NCBI GenBank assembly: GCA_000010565.1
Contig: AP009389.1
Coordinates: 806,001 to 870,000 of the forward strand
Length of the DNA stretch: 64,000 bases
Direction of reading: 5' to 3'
Source: Pelotomaculum thermopropionicum SI
Lineage (GTDB): Bacteria; Bacillota; Desulfotomaculia; Desulfotomaculales; Pelotomaculaceae
The position numbers and the translations under genes were made by a program. The notes under the pieces were generated by a model. The model did no database searches and was not told the origin of the DNA. It was given only the letters and a program-made list of their open reading frames with translations. Below are positions 19,414 to 27,957 of the stretch, piece by piece; the first letter of the stretch is position 1, and each line of letters starts with the position of its first letter.

Positions 19414-20241
19414 GTGCGTTGGGGCACAGCCAAAAGGCTGTTTTTCCTTGCCGTTCTGGTAGCGGTTTCCCTGGCGGCCATGCGGCTTACCGTCCCGGAA
19501 AGGGTCCGACTGACACCCCTGGAAGCCAAATTCAGGGATGTAATGGTGCCCGTGCAAGGCGGCCTGACCTGGCTGGGCAGGCAGGTACAGTACTGGTTGT
19601 CCGTGCCGGTTTCCATGGTCAGGGCGGCCGAGCGGAATAAGGCGCTTGAGCAGGAGGTGGCCCGCCTGGAAGGGGAGGTTGCCCGGCTAAACGAATACAT
19701 GCTGGAAAACCAGCGGCTGTCCGGACTGCTTGACTATAAACAGGTCATGGCCGGCAGCTTTGATTTGCTGGTGGCGTCTGTAGTAGCCAGGGACCCAACC
19801 AACTGGTTCGGAACAATGACTTTGAACAGAGGTTTCGCGGACGGCGTGAGGGAGAACATGACCGTGCTCACCCCTCAGGGCCTGGTCGGGCGGGTGGTAG
19901 CGGTTTCAGATTACACCTGCGAGGTTCTTTTGATTACCGATCCGCGCAGCGGTGTGGGATCACTCGTTCAGGAAACCCGCATCCCCGGGATTGTTGAAGG
20001 GACGGCAGGCAATTCCGGGCTGGCCAGGATTATTCACATTCCCAACGACGCGCCGGTGGAGAAAGGCCAGACGGTTGTCACTTCGGGCCTGGGAAGCATT
20101 TTTCCGAAAGGCATTCCGGTAGGGGTGATAACCCGCACCTGGTACGAGTCCTCCGGGCTGTTCAAAAGCGCCGAGATCCGCCCTTTCGCTCCCTTATACA
20201 GCCTGGAAGAAGTTTTTATTGTAACCGCCGTGCGTCCTTAA
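19414..20241 (+). CDS. mreC: Rod shape-determining protein MreC
   Basis: 275 residues from GTG. One N-terminal membrane anchor (RLFFLAVLVAVSLAAM), a short coiled coil (about residues 68-98, RAAERNKALEQEVARLEGEVARL) and the extracellular beta-domain are visible. MreC links the MreB filament to the wall-synthesis enzymes. It lies between mreB and mreD. Confidence 0.96.
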   Translation: MRWGTAKRLFFLAVLVAVSLAAMRLTVPERVRLTPLEAKFRDVMVPVQGGLTWLGRQVQYWLSVPVSMVRAAERNKALEQEVARLEGEVARLNEYMLENQRLSGLLDYKQVMAGSFDLLVASVVARDPTNWFGTMTLNRGFADGVRENMTVLTPQGLVGRVVAVSDYTCEVLLITDPRSGVGSLVQETRIPGIVEGTAGNSGLARIIHIPNDAPVEKGQTVVTSGLGSIFPKGIPVGVITRTWYESSGLFKSAEIRPFAPLYSLEEVFIVTAVRP

Positions 20242-20274
20242 TGCCGGTTTGGCGCCGGGAGGAGGTACTAAACT

Positions 20275-20766
20275 TTGCCGGTTTTTGTTTTCCTGCTCAT
20301 GGTGGGGGCGGCTGTGCTGCTGCAGACTACCGTGCTTGAATATGCTGCTATAATGGGCATAAAGCCCGAACTGGTCATGCTTATTGCAATTTTCAACGGC
20401 TTCCTCCTGGGTGCCAGGGAGGGGGCTTTTTTGGGTTTTGCCGGCGGGGTGATCGAAGACCTGGTATCGGGCAGCTACATCGGTCTGAACGCGCTTTCTT
20501 GCATGGTTGCCGGATACCTGGCGGGGTCGGGCGGGGAGCGCTTTTTTAAGGAAAACATTTTGGTTTCCACCGGCATTGCCTTTTTCTCGGCCGCAGCCGG
20601 CCTGACGGCCAATTACCTCTTGCTGATGCACGCGGGAATTTATCTGCCGGCTTTACATGCCTTTTTACGGGTGATTTTTCCGTCGGCCGCTTATACTGCG
20701 GTGCTGTTGCCGCTTCTTTTCGGCCGTGCCTTGCGTTCCTTCCAGATCCAGGGCAGAAATTCCTAG
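20275..20766 (+). CDS. mreD: Rod shape-determining protein MreD
   Basis: 163 residues from TTG, with GGAGG ten bases upstream. Five or so membrane helices, with the family pattern (LQTTVLEYAAIMGIKPELVMLI, FLGFAGGVIEDL). It is an integral membrane partner of MreC in the elongasome. Confidence 0.93.
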   Translation: MPVFVFLLMVGAAVLLQTTVLEYAAIMGIKPELVMLIAIFNGFLLGAREGAFLGFAGGVIEDLVSGSYIGLNALSCMVAGYLAGSGGERFFKENILVSTGIAFFSAAAGLTANYLLLMHAGIYLPALHAFLRVIFPSAAYTAVLLPLLFGRALRSFQIQGRNS

Positions 20767-20815
20767 CGTTTTAGCTTTAATTTCTGGAATTTTACGGCAT
20801 GAGATGGGGGAGATA

Positions 20816-22783
20816 ATGGAGAGAAAATTTATTGAAAAAAAGATGCAGGTATTTCTCATTATGGTTTCCGCCATCTTTTTAATTCTGGTGGCCAGGCTGG
20901 CATACATGCAACTGCTCCAGAACGACAGGTTTTCAACCCTGGCCCGCGAAAACAGGATGAGGCTCATCACCATCACCGCCCCCCGCGGCGAGGTTTTTGA
21001 CCGCAACGGCATTAAGCTGGTAGGCAACCAGCCGGTTTATACGGTGTCGCTGGCAAACCTGGGGCGCAAGGAAGATACCGCCGGTGTGGTTCAGAGGCTT
21101 GCCGCCATTATCGGTACCGATCCGCAGGAAATACAGCAAAAGATCGACCAGCAGAAGCGCCTTTACGAACCGGTAAAAATAGCCACCGGTGTTTCCCCCG
21201 AGATAGTCACCAGGATTGAGGAACAGCGCCTTGAGCTGCCCGGTGTGGTAATTGATATTGAGCCGCAGCGGGAATATCCCAACGGTAGCGTGCTGTCCCA
21301 TGTGATGGGCTACGTGCGCCAGATTAACGAGGAGCAACTGGCGGCCAACAAGGATAAGGGTTACAAAATGGGTGACCCCTTTGGCCAGACCGGTCTGGAG
21401 TACACTTACGAGCAGTACCTGCGCGGTCAGAACGGCGGGAGGCAGGTGGAGGTGGACTCCATGGCCAGGCCGGTGCGCGACCTGGGCGTTAAACAGCCGG
21501 TGCCGGGCAACAACTTGATTTTGACCATCGACTACAGGGTGCAGAAGGCGGCGGAGGACGCCCTGGCCAGAGCCGCCCAGGAAGCCTTGAAACTGGGCCA
21601 CAGGGAGGCCGGAGCCGGCGCGGCCGTGGCGATTGATGTACGCACCGGCGGCGTTCTGGCCATGGCCAGCTATCCTGCTTACGACCCGGTTAAGCTCTCC
21701 GGCGTGCTGTCCCAGAAAGATTACAATGAAATATTCAACTCGCCCAAGAAACCCTTGTTGAACAGGGCCCTGCTGCCTTATGCGCCGGGTTCGACCTTCA
21801 AAATGATCGTGGCCATGGCCGGCCTTGAGTCGGGCAAGATAACCCCGCAGGACGCCATTCTGGACCCCGGAATTTTTTATTACAGCGGGGGCTCGTACAG
21901 CGACTGGAAGCCCGGCGGCCACGGGCGGGTTGACCTGATTAAGGCCATCAAAGTTTCTTGCGATACCTATTTTTACCAGTTGGGCCTTAAAGTCGGAATC
22001 GATGAAATTGCCAGGATAGCACGCCAGTTCGGCCTGGGTGAAAGCACCGGCATCGAACTGCCCGGGGAGGAAAGCGGCGTTGTGCCGGGCCCTGCTTCCA
22101 AGCTGCAGCAAAGGCTGGCCTGGCTGAGCCCGGAGGCCAGGGCGAAGGCCAAGGAGATAGACCGGAAATACAGCGAGCTTTTAAACAAGACGGCCGATGA
22201 AAACGAGCGCAAGGCCCTGCTTAGGAAAAGGGGCGATGAGCTGCGGCAAATTGAATGGGAGCTGGACTGGCATGATTACGACACCATCGTTTCGTCCATC
22301 GGCCAGGGCGACAACCGTTACACCCCTCTCGAGCTGGCCAGTTATATAGCCACCATTGCCAACGGGGGAATACGCTACAAGCCGTACCTGGTACAGCGGG
22401 TGGTATCCCCTGATGGCAGGCTGCTGAAGGAAAACAAGCCGGTTGAGCTGGGGCGCGTCAACGTTTCGCCAGAAACCCTGGCCGTTATCAAGCAGGGCAT
22501 GTATGAAGTAACCCAGCCGCCGGACGGCACCGCCTACGGCTTTTTTGCAGGTTTCCCCCCGGTGGCGGCCAAAACCGGTTCGGCCGAGGTTTACGGCCAT
22601 GACAGCACCCACGGCCTGTTTGTGGCCTTTGCCCCCTACGACAACCCGGAAATTGCCGTGGCCGTGGTGATGGAATTTGCCGGGCACGGCGGCACTGCCG
22701 CCGGACCGGTGGCGGAAGACATGCTGGCGGCTTACTTCGGCCTGCCCATACCGGGCCAAAAAGCGCCGGTCAGTCCGGAATAA
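20816..22783 (+). CDS. mrdA: Penicillin-binding protein 2 (elongation transpeptidase)
   Basis: 655 residues from the ATG at 20816 (GGGGGAG site). One N-terminal membrane helix, a dimerisation/pedestal domain (PRGEVFDRNG), then the transpeptidase domain with catalytic Ser326 in STFK, the SCD motif and KTG at 586-588. It cross-links peptidoglycan during elongation, working with RodA. Between SCD and KTG there is a charged, helix-prone insertion of about 65 residues (around LQQRLAWLSPEARAKAKEID). A strong terminator follows, ending the maf-mrdA unit. Confidence 0.96.
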   Translation: MERKFIEKKMQVFLIMVSAIFLILVARLAYMQLLQNDRFSTLARENRMRLITITAPRGEVFDRNGIKLVGNQPVYTVSLANLGRKEDTAGVVQRLAAIIGTDPQEIQQKIDQQKRLYEPVKIATGVSPEIVTRIEEQRLELPGVVIDIEPQREYPNGSVLSHVMGYVRQINEEQLAANKDKGYKMGDPFGQTGLEYTYEQYLRGQNGGRQVEVDSMARPVRDLGVKQPVPGNNLILTIDYRVQKAAEDALARAAQEALKLGHREAGAGAAVAIDVRTGGVLAMASYPAYDPVKLSGVLSQKDYNEIFNSPKKPLLNRALLPYAPGSTFKMIVAMAGLESGKITPQDAILDPGIFYYSGGSYSDWKPGGHGRVDLIKAIKVSCDTYFYQLGLKVGIDEIARIARQFGLGESTGIELPGEESGVVPGPASKLQQRLAWLSPEARAKAKEIDRKYSELLNKTADENERKALLRKRGDELRQIEWELDWHDYDTIVSSIGQGDNRYTPLELASYIATIANGGIRYKPYLVQRVVSPDGRLLKENKPVELGRVNVSPETLAVIKQGMYEVTQPPDGTAYGFFAGFPPVAAKTGSAEVYGHDSTHGLFVAFAPYDNPEIAVAVVMEFAGHGGTAAGPVAEDMLAAYFGLPIPGQKAPVSPE

Positions 22784-22809
22784 TTGTTTTTTGTCTAAAT
22801 ATAATGGAA

Positions 22810-22838
22810 AAACGGGGTTCTTTTGCCCCGTTTTTTTG
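22810..22838 (+). terminator. Terminator after mrdA
   Basis: AAACGGGG and CCCCGTTT form an 8-bp stem followed by a long T run. Confidence 0.9.
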
Positions 22839-22909
22839 TTTTCTTTTAGCAGGATTTGGTTCCCTCTTGTAGAAAGTAACAAGAAGACACGGTGCAGGAG
22901 GAGATGGCT

Positions 22910-23353
22910 TTGGCTAGTTCTAAAGGGGGTATCTACAATGATATCCTTTCAAGGCCTGGTCAAGGGTTCCCGGCGGACAAAGACGATCTGATTGACGAAA
23001 ACACCATTCTGGTGCAGCGCACCCTGCGTTCCGGCCAGAGTATCCGTTATAACGGTAACATAGTTGTGCTGGGGGATGTCAATCCGGGGGCCGAGGTGGT
23101 GGCGTCCGGCAATGTTATAGTTATGGGGGCGCTGAGGGGAGTAGTGCATGCCGGGGCCGGCGGTGACGAAAATGCGGTGATAATGGCATTCCGGCTGCAG
23201 CCGACGCAGCTCAGGATTGCCAATCACATTACCCGGCCGCCTGACAACGAGAACGTGGATGCTGAAAACCCGGAGGTGGCGCGGATCAAGAACGGGGTTG
23301 TTACCATTGAAGCCTTCCAGACCGGTGGGGAGCGTCAGGGGAAGGTCACTTAA
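22910..23353 (+). CDS. minC: MinC, C-terminal domain form
   Basis: About 147 residues from the TTG at 22910, which is 8 bases after AGGAGG; ATG 22904 and GTG 22892 are in frame but too close to or before that site. Residues about 35-120 match the MinC C-terminal beta-helix that binds MinD (TLRSGQSIRYNGNIVVLGDV, ASGNVIVMGALRGVVHAGA). The roughly 100-residue N-terminal FtsZ-inhibiting domain is absent, and nothing resembling it precedes the gene, where the mrdA terminator lies. It is followed by minD and minE. Either septum inhibition works differently here or the short N-terminus substitutes. Confidence 0.88.
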   Translation: MASSKGGIYNDILSRPGQGFPADKDDLIDENTILVQRTLRSGQSIRYNGNIVVLGDVNPGAEVVASGNVIVMGALRGVVHAGAGGDENAVIMAFRLQPTQLRIANHITRPPDNENVDAENPEVARIKNGVVTIEAFQTGGERQGKVT

Positions 23354-23392
23354 AACGCGTCTAACGTCCGATGACTTTAACAGAGGGGGAGC

Positions 23393-24196
23393 TTGAAGAG
23401 AATGGGCGAAGTAATTGTGGTGACTTCCGGCAAAGGAGGGGTAGGGAAAACCACCACTACCGCCAACCTCGGCGCCGGTCTGGCTTCCATGGGCTATAAA
23501 GTGGTCATGGTAGATGCGGATATCGGACTGAGAAACCTGGATGTGGTTTTGGGCCTGGAAAACAGGATTGTTTACGATATTGTCGACGTAACCGGCGGGC
23601 ACTGCCGCCTGCGGCAGGCCTTGATCAAGGACAAGCGGCTGGAAGGGCTGCACCTTTTGCCTGCTGCCCAGACCAAGGACAAAACGGCCGTAAGCCCGGA
23701 GCAGATGCGCGACCTGTGCGGGGAACTGAAAAAAGAGTTCGATTACGTCATTATCGACTGCCCGGCCGGCATTGAACAGGGCTTTCGAAATGCCATTGCC
23801 GGGGCGGAAAAGGCCATCGTGGTAACCACCCCGGAAGTGTCGGCGGTGCGGGATGCGGACCGGATCATCGGCCTTTTGGAAGCTGCCGAACTGCGCGAGC
23901 CAAAGTTGATCATAAACCGCATCCGCCCAAAGATGGTCAGGCAGGGCGATATGATGAGCATCGACGACATTATCGACATTCTTGCCGTTGAGCTGCTGGG
24001 GGTCATACCGGAAGACGAGATGATCGTCATTACCACCAATCGGGGAGAGCCGGTGGTGCTGGATCAGAATTCGCGTTCGGGGCAGGCTTACCGGAACATT
24101 ACCCGCCGGATTCTGGGCGAGGAAGTGCCGATGATGAATCTTGAGGAAGAGGGCGGATTTTTCAACAGAATCAAGAAGATTATCGGCCTGAAATAA
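23393..24196 (+). CDS. minD: Septum site-determining ATPase MinD
   Basis: 267 residues, ParA/MinD family. Deviant Walker A is SGKGGVGKTTTT with the signature lysine, followed by VDADIGLRNLDVVLG. The C-terminal amphipathic helix (FFNRIKKIIGLK) targets the membrane. It recruits MinC and responds to MinE. The TTG at 23393 has GAGGGGG upstream; ATG 23402 is the alternative. Confidence 0.97.
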   Translation: MKRMGEVIVVTSGKGGVGKTTTTANLGAGLASMGYKVVMVDADIGLRNLDVVLGLENRIVYDIVDVTGGHCRLRQALIKDKRLEGLHLLPAAQTKDKTAVSPEQMRDLCGELKKEFDYVIIDCPAGIEQGFRNAIAGAEKAIVVTTPEVSAVRDADRIIGLLEAAELREPKLIINRIRPKMVRQGDMMSIDDIIDILAVELLGVIPEDEMIVITTNRGEPVVLDQNSRSGQAYRNITRRILGEEVPMMNLEEEGGFFNRIKKIIGLK

Positions 24197-24218
24197 ACAG
24201 GGGAAGGGGGTAGCGCCT

Positions 24219-24491
24219 GTGCTGGAATTTTTAACAAGACTGTTCAGCAAGGACGGCGGAAGCAAAAATGTGGCCAAAGAGAGACTGCGCCTGGTTCTGG
24301 TGCACGACCGGACCAGCATATCGCCCCAACTGCTTGAAACCCTGAAAGCCGAGTTGATTAAGGTTATATCCAACTATATGGAAATCGATGAGGCCGCCCT
24401 TGAGGTTAGCCTGGATTCCAGCGGCAACACGGTAGCGCTGGTGGCCAGCATACCGGTTAAGGGAATGAAAAGGGTAGCAGGAACAGCTTAA
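24219..24491 (+). CDS. minE: Cell division topological specificity factor MinE
   Basis: 90 residues from GTG. An N-terminal amphipathic membrane-targeting stretch (LEFLTRLF), the anti-MinCD segment (AKERLRLVLVHDRT) and the C-terminal dimerisation domain are visible. It stimulates MinD ATPase and drives oscillation. Presence of MinE rather than DivIVA alone implies an oscillating Min system. A terminator begins five bases after the stop. Confidence 0.95.
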   Translation: MLEFLTRLFSKDGGSKNVAKERLRLVLVHDRTSISPQLLETLKAELIKVISNYMEIDEAALEVSLDSSGNTVALVASIPVKGMKRVAGTA

Positions 24492-24495
24492 AACC

Positions 24496-24535
24496 GGGGA
24501 CATTCCTCTTTAGAGGCGTGTCCCCTTTCCTTTTC
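24496..24535 (+). terminator. Terminator after minE
   Basis: GGGGACA/TGTCCCC with an inner CCTC/GAGG stem, followed by TTTCCTTTTCT. Confidence 0.88.
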
Positions 24536-24595
24536 TAATTAACTGATATATAATATATATGTGAATTTAAAAATTTTAGAATTCAAGCGGGAGAA

Positions 24596-25783
24596 GTGCG
24601 CGCGGCCATGTTCAAGCAGAGCAGGATATTGAAAAAACTTGATTACACCCTTGTTATAACGGTAGTTATAATTATCATTTTTAGCCTGGTCATTATTTAC
24701 AGCGCCACCAAGCCGTCGGAAGTCCTGACCGCAACCGGGGAAGCGGGAGGAGACCCGTTTGCCTCCGTAAAAAAGCAGGTATTCAATATAATAATTGGCC
24801 TGGGCGTGATGCTGTTTATGCTCGGCATTCAGTACGAGGACCTGGCCAAGCATATGAAGGCGCTTTATGCGCTTAACCTGGTCATGCTGGGAGCGGTGAT
24901 TTTCTTCGGCCACTCGGCGCTGGGAGCAACGCGCTGGATAGGCATAGGCTCTTTTAAGTTTCAGCCGTCGGAGTTTGCCAAACTGATAATTATAATTTGT
25001 TTTGCGGCCTTTCTGGTCCGGCGCAAGGGGAAGCTGAACCGGCTTAAGGATCTGCTTCCCTGTTTTGCCTTTATGGGGGTGCCTGTTCTCTTAATTTTAA
25101 TGCAGCCGGACCTGGGCACTTCACTTGTTTATATGGCCATAATGTTCGGCATGCTTTTTGCGGCGGGGGCGCGCCCGGCGCTGCTGGCAGGTTTGATTGT
25201 GGGCGGCCTGTCCCTGGTTTCGCTGTGGATTTGGGCGCACTTCTGGTTTGAGGCCAACAGTTCTTTCGACCTCTGGATTCCTCTAAAGGATTACCAGCTA
25301 AAGCGCCTGACCATCTTTTTAAACCCCTGGAAGGACTGGCACGGCGACGGTTACCACGTGATCCAGTCCCAGATTGCCATCGGGCAGGGCGGCTTCTTTG
25401 GCAGGGGTCTGTTTCAGGGCAGCCAGACCCACGGTGACTTCCTGCCCATCCAGGAGACCGACTTTATCTTTTCCGTCGTCGGCGAAGAACTGGGGTTCGT
25501 CGGGGCGGTGGCGCTTCTGTTCCTCTTTTTCGTCCTGATTTACCGCTGCATTTATATAGCGGTCAACGCCAAGGACTGCTTTGGCTTTTTGCTGTCGGCC
25601 GGAGTTATTTCAATGATAACCTTCCACGTTATGGTCAATGTGGGAATGACCACCGGGATCATGCCCGTTACGGGCATTCCCCTGCCGATGTTCAGTTACG
25701 GGGGCAGCAGCATGATTACCAACCTGGCCGCAATGGGGCTATTGTTAAACATAAACGCAAAGCGGCAAAATATAATGTTCTGA
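24596..25783 (+). CDS. rodA: Peptidoglycan polymerase RodA (SEDS family)
   Basis: 395 residues with about ten membrane helices. SEDS signatures are visible: FGHSALGATRWIGIGSFKFQPSEFAK, RLTIFLNPWKDWHGDGYHVIQSQIAIGQGG and the C-terminal GIPLPMFSYGGSSMI. It polymerises lipid II glycan strands together with PBP2. GTG 24596 and ATG 24608 are both possible starts. The gene closes the mre-min block and has its own terminator. Confidence 0.95.
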   Translation: MRAAMFKQSRILKKLDYTLVITVVIIIIFSLVIIYSATKPSEVLTATGEAGGDPFASVKKQVFNIIIGLGVMLFMLGIQYEDLAKHMKALYALNLVMLGAVIFFGHSALGATRWIGIGSFKFQPSEFAKLIIIICFAAFLVRRKGKLNRLKDLLPCFAFMGVPVLLILMQPDLGTSLVYMAIMFGMLFAAGARPALLAGLIVGGLSLVSLWIWAHFWFEANSSFDLWIPLKDYQLKRLTIFLNPWKDWHGDGYHVIQSQIAIGQGGFFGRGLFQGSQTHGDFLPIQETDFIFSVVGEELGFVGAVALLFLFFVLIYRCIYIAVNAKDCFGFLLSAGVISMITFHVMVNVGMTTGIMPVTGIPLPMFSYGGSSMITNLAAMGLLLNINAKRQNIMF

Positions 25784-25810
25784 CCGGAGGATAAAACCTC
25801 CGGTTTTTTG
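25783..25810 (+). terminator. Terminator after rodA
   Basis: ACCGGAGG and CCTCCGGT form a perfect 8-bp stem followed by TTTTTTG; it begins on the rodA stop codon. Confidence 0.9.
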
Positions 25811-25818
25811 TTGGGCTT

Positions 25819-25850
25819 GTCATATTTCCTTTAAAAGGAAAATATATTCT
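25819..25850 (+). promoter_or_regulatory. Possible sporulation (SigE-like) promoter with palindromic spacer
   Basis: TCATATT fits the SigE -35 consensus, and about 14 bases later AATATATT is a weak (5 of 8) match to its -10. The spacer holds a perfect palindrome, TTTCCTTT-A-AAAGGAAA (25825-25841). It lies upstream of spoIVFA, a mother-cell gene in Bacillus. The assignment is tentative. Confidence 0.35.
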
Positions 25851-25890
25851 ATTAGCCGGTAAACAGATGACTTTAACGGGGGGAACAGTT

Positions 25891-26634
25891 TTGAAAGGGA
25901 CAGACCTTAAGCCAGGCGGGGCGTTCAAGCAGGACGACTGGATTTCTTACTGCAGGCAGCCGCACTGGAAGAAGCCGGGGCCGGCAGGCCATAAAAAAAG
26001 CCTGTACCGGGTTGGGGCGGCCCTGCTCATTTTTCTGGTGCTGTTTGCCTTGAAAGAAACCTGCCACCCCTGGGGAGTAAAGGCAAGGGAAAACCTGAAA
26101 TACATCCTGACCACGGAATGGAACTACCAGCCGGTAATTGAAAGAATAGTCCAGTTCGGCCTTATGATAGCCAGTATGGACTGGCCGTATTTCAGCTATC
26201 CCCAGCCCGTGGTTTCAAAGCCCGAAAAAGCCGGTATTTCCGGAAACCTTGCGCTTCCGGTTTCCGGTAAGGTAATCCGCGGCTACGGCATGGTGATAGA
26301 CCCGATTGACAACATGGAGCGGTTTCACTCCGGCATTGATATTGCCGCACCGCCGGGAAGCCCGGTTAAGGCGGTGCTGGACGGGAAGGTGAAGCGGATG
26401 GGGGACAGTCCGGCGCTGGGCAGGTTCGTCCTGATTGAGCATTCCCAGGGCAGCTATACGCTATACGGCGGGCTTTCCAGGGCGGTTGTGGGCGAAGGCG
26501 CACCGGTGCAGGCCGGGCAGATCATCGGGGAAACCGGAACGGCCGGCGACGTTACGGGCGGCGGCCTGCACTTCGAGCTGAGGGAAAACAACAAGCTGGT
26601 CGATCCGCTTACCAGGCTGCAGGTGAGTCAATAA
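25891..26634 (+). CDS. spoIVFA: SpoIVFA-like M23-fold regulator of SpoIVFB
   Basis: 247 residues from the TTG at 25891 (GGGGGG site). One membrane helix near residues 40-60, then a C-terminal LytM/M23 fold. His146 and Asp150 (HSGID) are kept, but the first histidine of the H-x-H motif is Gly (GGGLHFE; only His227 remains), so peptidase activity is doubtful. In Bacillus SpoIVFA holds the SpoIVFB protease in an inhibited membrane complex. The next gene is spoIVFB, which supports the call. A plain M23 peptidase is the alternative. Confidence 0.82.
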   Translation: MKGTDLKPGGAFKQDDWISYCRQPHWKKPGPAGHKKSLYRVGAALLIFLVLFALKETCHPWGVKARENLKYILTTEWNYQPVIERIVQFGLMIASMDWPYFSYPQPVVSKPEKAGISGNLALPVSGKVIRGYGMVIDPIDNMERFHSGIDIAAPPGSPVKAVLDGKVKRMGDSPALGRFVLIEHSQGSYTLYGGLSRAVVGEGAPVQAGQIIGETGTAGDVTGGGLHFELRENNKLVDPLTRLQVSQ

Positions 26635-26751
26635 AGCGGCGGGCCACCTGGCGGATTTGGCGCATGCTGCCGGCTGCCGGCTTAACAGGCGTTTACAGGA
26701 TGGGCGATGCCTTTCTAAGGCTTTCAGCGGTGAAGGGAGGGGTTAATTACA

Positions 26752-27630
26752 ATGAAAATCGGTCGTGTTTACGGTGTGGAGATCCATCTGAACAACGCCT
26801 TTCTGGCCCTGCTGGGGCTGTTTTTTGTGGCGGGGGTGCTGGAAAAAGGCCTGATTGCCTTTACGGTAGTGCTCCTGCATGAACTGGCCCATGTGGCCGC
26901 TGCCCGCCGTGCCGGCGTGCACGTATCGGATATTGAGCTTTTGCCCTTCGGGGGCGTCAGCCATATCGGCGGCGAGGTGGTCGTTGACCCGTCCAGGGAG
27001 GTGCTGGTGGCTTCTGCAGGTCCGGCCGTAAATTTGCTTCTGGCAGGACTGGCAACTGCCGTGAAAAATTACGGCCTTTGGGACAGCAGCCTGGGGCCTT
27101 TTTTTCTGCAGTGCAACCTGATGATGGCCGCTTTCAACCTGCTGCCGGCGCTGCCGCTGGACGGCGGGAGGATTTTTCGCTCTTACCTGGCAAAGCGCGT
27201 TGGCTTCAAACTGGCCACCTACCGGGCGGCCTGGTGGGGTCAGTTCTGGGGCGCGGCCGTTGTGCTGGGCGGGGCTGCCGGTCTGGCCGCCGGTATAATC
27301 GGCCTGGACATAATCATTACCGGCCTTTTTCTTTTTTACGCCGCCACCAGGGAAAAAGGCCTGGCGCCTTACCATTTCATCAGGCATCTGGCCCGGAAAA
27401 AAGAAGAGCTGGCCAGGGCGGGGGTGCTGCCCAGCGAACCGCTGGTTTCTTTCGACCATGTGCGCCTGGGCGACATCATCCGTACTTTTGTGCCTCAGCG
27501 GTTTCACCTGGTGCTTCTTTTGGATGAGAACTGGCGCTACCGCGGCCTGATAAGCGAGGTCCAGATCATTGACGCCCTCCTGGCCAGGGGCGTGGATGCT
27601 CCTGTGGGCAGCCTGGTAGACGGAAAGTAG
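26752..27630 (+). CDS. spoIVFB: SpoIVFB intramembrane metalloprotease (M50)
   Basis: 292 residues, with AGGGAGG 12 bases before the ATG. Zinc motif HELAH at residues 43-47 in the first helix pair, and the second metal motif LPLDGGR with Asp137. Six membrane helices are followed by a C-terminal CBS-like segment (about residues 228-285) that in Bacillus SpoIVFB senses ATP. The protease releases pro-SigK at the outer forespore membrane. It sits directly after spoIVFA. Confidence 0.93.
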   Translation: MKIGRVYGVEIHLNNAFLALLGLFFVAGVLEKGLIAFTVVLLHELAHVAAARRAGVHVSDIELLPFGGVSHIGGEVVVDPSREVLVASAGPAVNLLLAGLATAVKNYGLWDSSLGPFFLQCNLMMAAFNLLPALPLDGGRIFRSYLAKRVGFKLATYRAAWWGQFWGAAVVLGGAAGLAAGIIGLDIIITGLFLFYAATREKGLAPYHFIRHLARKKEELARAGVLPSEPLVSFDHVRLGDIIRTFVPQRFHLVLLLDENWRYRGLISEVQIIDALLARGVDAPVGSLVDGK

Positions 27631-27957
27631 GTCCGCGGCCGTCATCCCTTTTAGCTGACCGGAAAGGCATCCTCCTGAAGAAACCGGCCGGTAAAAATTT
27701 TTAAGAAAAACTGTTAATGTTTAAAATTACAATGTACTGTTATTGTTCACAATTATAATGTAATATAAAAAATGAACTGCCTGGAAAAATATTTCTTGCC
27801 GGCGCCGCTTGCCCGCCCGGCATGATACGCCGCCGGTAACGGCATAAATTGTCCAGCTGAAAAAGCCGTTGTTCAGGAATATTTTTCCGTTTAATTTTGG
27901 AAATAATAATCTTAAGGTGTTGCTGGCCGGGAGGCGGTTCTCAAGGGGTGTTTGCAA
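27631..27957. other. 327-base gap without a gene
   Basis: An AT-rich core (27700-27775) carries TATAAT at 27754-27759 but no good -35 at the right distance, and two similar patches (AAATTACAATGTA and ACAATTATAATGTA). No T-box, riboswitch or clear terminator was recognised. It presumably contains the promoter of the following radical SAM gene. Confidence 0.4.
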
